Positions 63,801 through 64,000 of a stretch of DNA of 64,000 nucleotides are shown piece by piece. Within the stretch, counting starts at the first letter, position 1. Every line of letters begins with the position of its first letter. A program made the position numbers and the translations under genes. The notes below the pieces were generated by a model. That model was not told the DNA's origin, made no database searches, and saw only the letters and a program-made list of their open reading frames with translations. Source of the stretch: Cupriavidus necator A5-1 (GTDB lineage Bacteria > Pseudomonadota > Gammaproteobacteria > Burkholderiales > Burkholderiaceae); NCBI RefSeq assembly GCF_000744095.1, contig NZ_JQLI01000008.1, positions 1,860,001-1,924,000 of the forward strand, in the 5' to 3' direction.

Positions 63801-64000
63801 AGGACCGCGACGCGGTCTTCGCGGTGCTGCGTGAGGCCGGCCTGTCGGCGTGCAGCCACGTGGTCGGCAAGCCCAATGCGACCGACCAGGTCGAGATCTA
63901 CCGCGACGCCAAGAAGGTATTCGGCGCTTCGCGCACCGACCTGCAGCGCAACTGGAGCGAAGTCAGCTGGCGCATCGCGCGCCTGCGCGACAACCCGGCC
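60842..64000 (+). CDS. purL: phosphoribosylformylglycinamidine synthase PurL, 3' end cut by window
   Basis: Fourth step of purine synthesis: FGAR plus glutamine and ATP to FGAM. 1053 codons are visible of about 1340 expected for the large fused form; the C-terminal glutaminase domain lies outside. The N-terminal PurS-like part (1-150) is followed by the FGAM-synthase body with ANSEHCRHKIFNATW, KVETHNHPTAISPFPGASTG, SIHDVGAGGISNAFPELV and ISIPVGKDSLSMRTKW, all standard. The start ATG 60842 gives the family N-terminus MAHFSCFSGALALS. A -10-like TACAAT (60740-60745) is upstream with no good -35. Confidence 0.96.
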   Translation, partial: MAHFSCFSGALALSAFRQQRLLTALRQIDADIESVHGQFLHFVDAQTPLSADDQSRVAALLTYGAPFAEQAEGDRFVVIPRFGTISPWASKATDIAHNCGLTHIHRIERGIEITVICKKGLLRGRKTLDADTRAAVAAHLFDRMTETVVATREDAAGLFQELPAKPLRFIDISGGRSALAAANVEMGLALSEDEIDYLVDAYARLERNPTDVELMMFAQANSEHCRHKIFNATWTIDGVQQDKSLFAMIRNTHQLNPQGSIVAYSDNSAVMEGDVAERWFPRGGDHKYGRHEALTHTLMKVETHNHPTAISPFPGASTGAGGEIRDEGATGRGAKPKAGLTGFTVSNLMLPEAVESWENDRDAAQPVAHRNPDDKPGVTGKPDRIASPLQIMIDGPLGGAAFNNEFGRASLGGYFRVYEQNVGGTVRGYHKPIMIAGGIGNIDASHTHKNPLPAGTLLIQLGGPGMRIGMGGGAASSMATGTNTADLDFDSVQRGNPEMERRAQEVINACWQLGDANPILSIHDVGAGGISNAFPELVDGADRGARFDLRQVHLEESGLSPAEIWCNESQERYVLAIAADSFPQFQAMCQRERSPFAVVGIATEEKQLQLVDASVDAALKEHYAVNMPMDVLLGKPPRMHRDVKRVEQALPAVDVTGISLEQAVRDVLRHPTVANKSFLISIGDRTVGGMNARDQMVGPWQVPVADVAVTTLDYKGNAGEAMTMGERTPLAVIDAPASGRMAIGEALTNLAAAPVKDLGKVKLSANWMAACGVEGEDAKLYDTVHAVGMELCPALGISIPVGKDSLSMRTKWQDDGVNKEVVAPVSLIISAFAAVDDVNRTLTPQLRTDAGDTVLIAVDLGRGKNRMAGSILAQVMQQVGDSAPDVDNAEDLKNFFNVIQRLNREGKVLAYHDRSDGGFLATLAEMAFAGHCGVSLNVDMLALDPQQEQDYGDAKNWAQQIAERRNDQTLRALFAEELGAVVQVRMQDRDAVFAVLREAGLSACSHVVGKPNATDQVEIYRDAKKVFGASRTDLQRNWSEVSWRIARLRDNPA

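Overview
The window is a chromosomal segment of a high-GC betaproteobacterium. The protein families, the order tig-clpP-clpX-lon-tRNA-Val-tRNA-Asp-ppiD, the ompR/envZ pair and the ahpC/ahpD pair together point to Burkholderiaceae, most likely Cupriavidus or a close relative. This is an inference from family recognition without any database search. No phage, insertion sequence, CRISPR array, plasmid gene or replication origin was seen. The window cuts two genes: a PepSY membrane protein at the left end and purL at the right end.

Layout. 1-1.8 kb: a small iron-linked membrane operon behind a Fur-box-like site. 2-11.4 kb: serB, a secreted M20 amidohydrolase, argE, mfd, ispD-ispF and a GNAT acetyltransferase. 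11.6-12.8 kb: ahpC and ahpD, with a terminator between them. 13.1-16.7 kb: a citrate-type MHS transporter, an envZ-like kinase gene broken by a frameshift, and an intact ompR. 17-19.6 kb: a small periplasmic protein, an M20 carbamoyl/allantoate-type hydrolase and hpnD. 20-24.4 kb: a two-gene RND efflux system with a promoter and palindromic operator. 24.5 kb: a gene remnant. 24.8-35 kb: a catabolic and uptake locus (DUF3830 protein, amidase, complete peptide-type ABC importer, divergent M20 hydrolase, Cys-rich secreted protein, IclR regulator). 35.3-39 kb: tRNA-Leu, VanZ-like protein, rlmJ and mnmC. 39.2-48 kb: the proteostasis block tig, clpP, clpX, lon, two tRNAs and ppiD. 48.3-51.3 kb: tesA divergent from ybbA, then pgi. 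51.4-60.6 kb: a leftward run read as amidase, TRAP transporter P-Q-M, dadA, nnr and a DMT permease, with a divergent winged-helix regulator. 60.8 kb to the end: purL.

How the genes work together. Two independent uptake-plus-amidase loci (ABC type at 24.8-35 kb, TRAP type at 51.4-60.6 kb) look like systems for importing and hydrolysing amide or carbamoyl nitrogen compounds. The second includes a D-amino-acid dehydrogenase. The proteostasis block covers nascent-chain folding (trigger factor), regulated proteolysis (ClpXP, Lon) and periplasmic folding (PpiD). Its cytoplasmic genes clpP, clpX and lon are each followed by their own hairpin terminator.

The most unusual non-coding signals are: six CCTGTCA-like heptamers on an 11-bp period next to the citrate-type transporter; matching 9-bp tandem triplets just upstream of two different M20 hydrolase genes; an exact 48-bp element found twice, each time behind a gene's 3' end; and start codons of tesA and ybbA that overlap on opposite strands.
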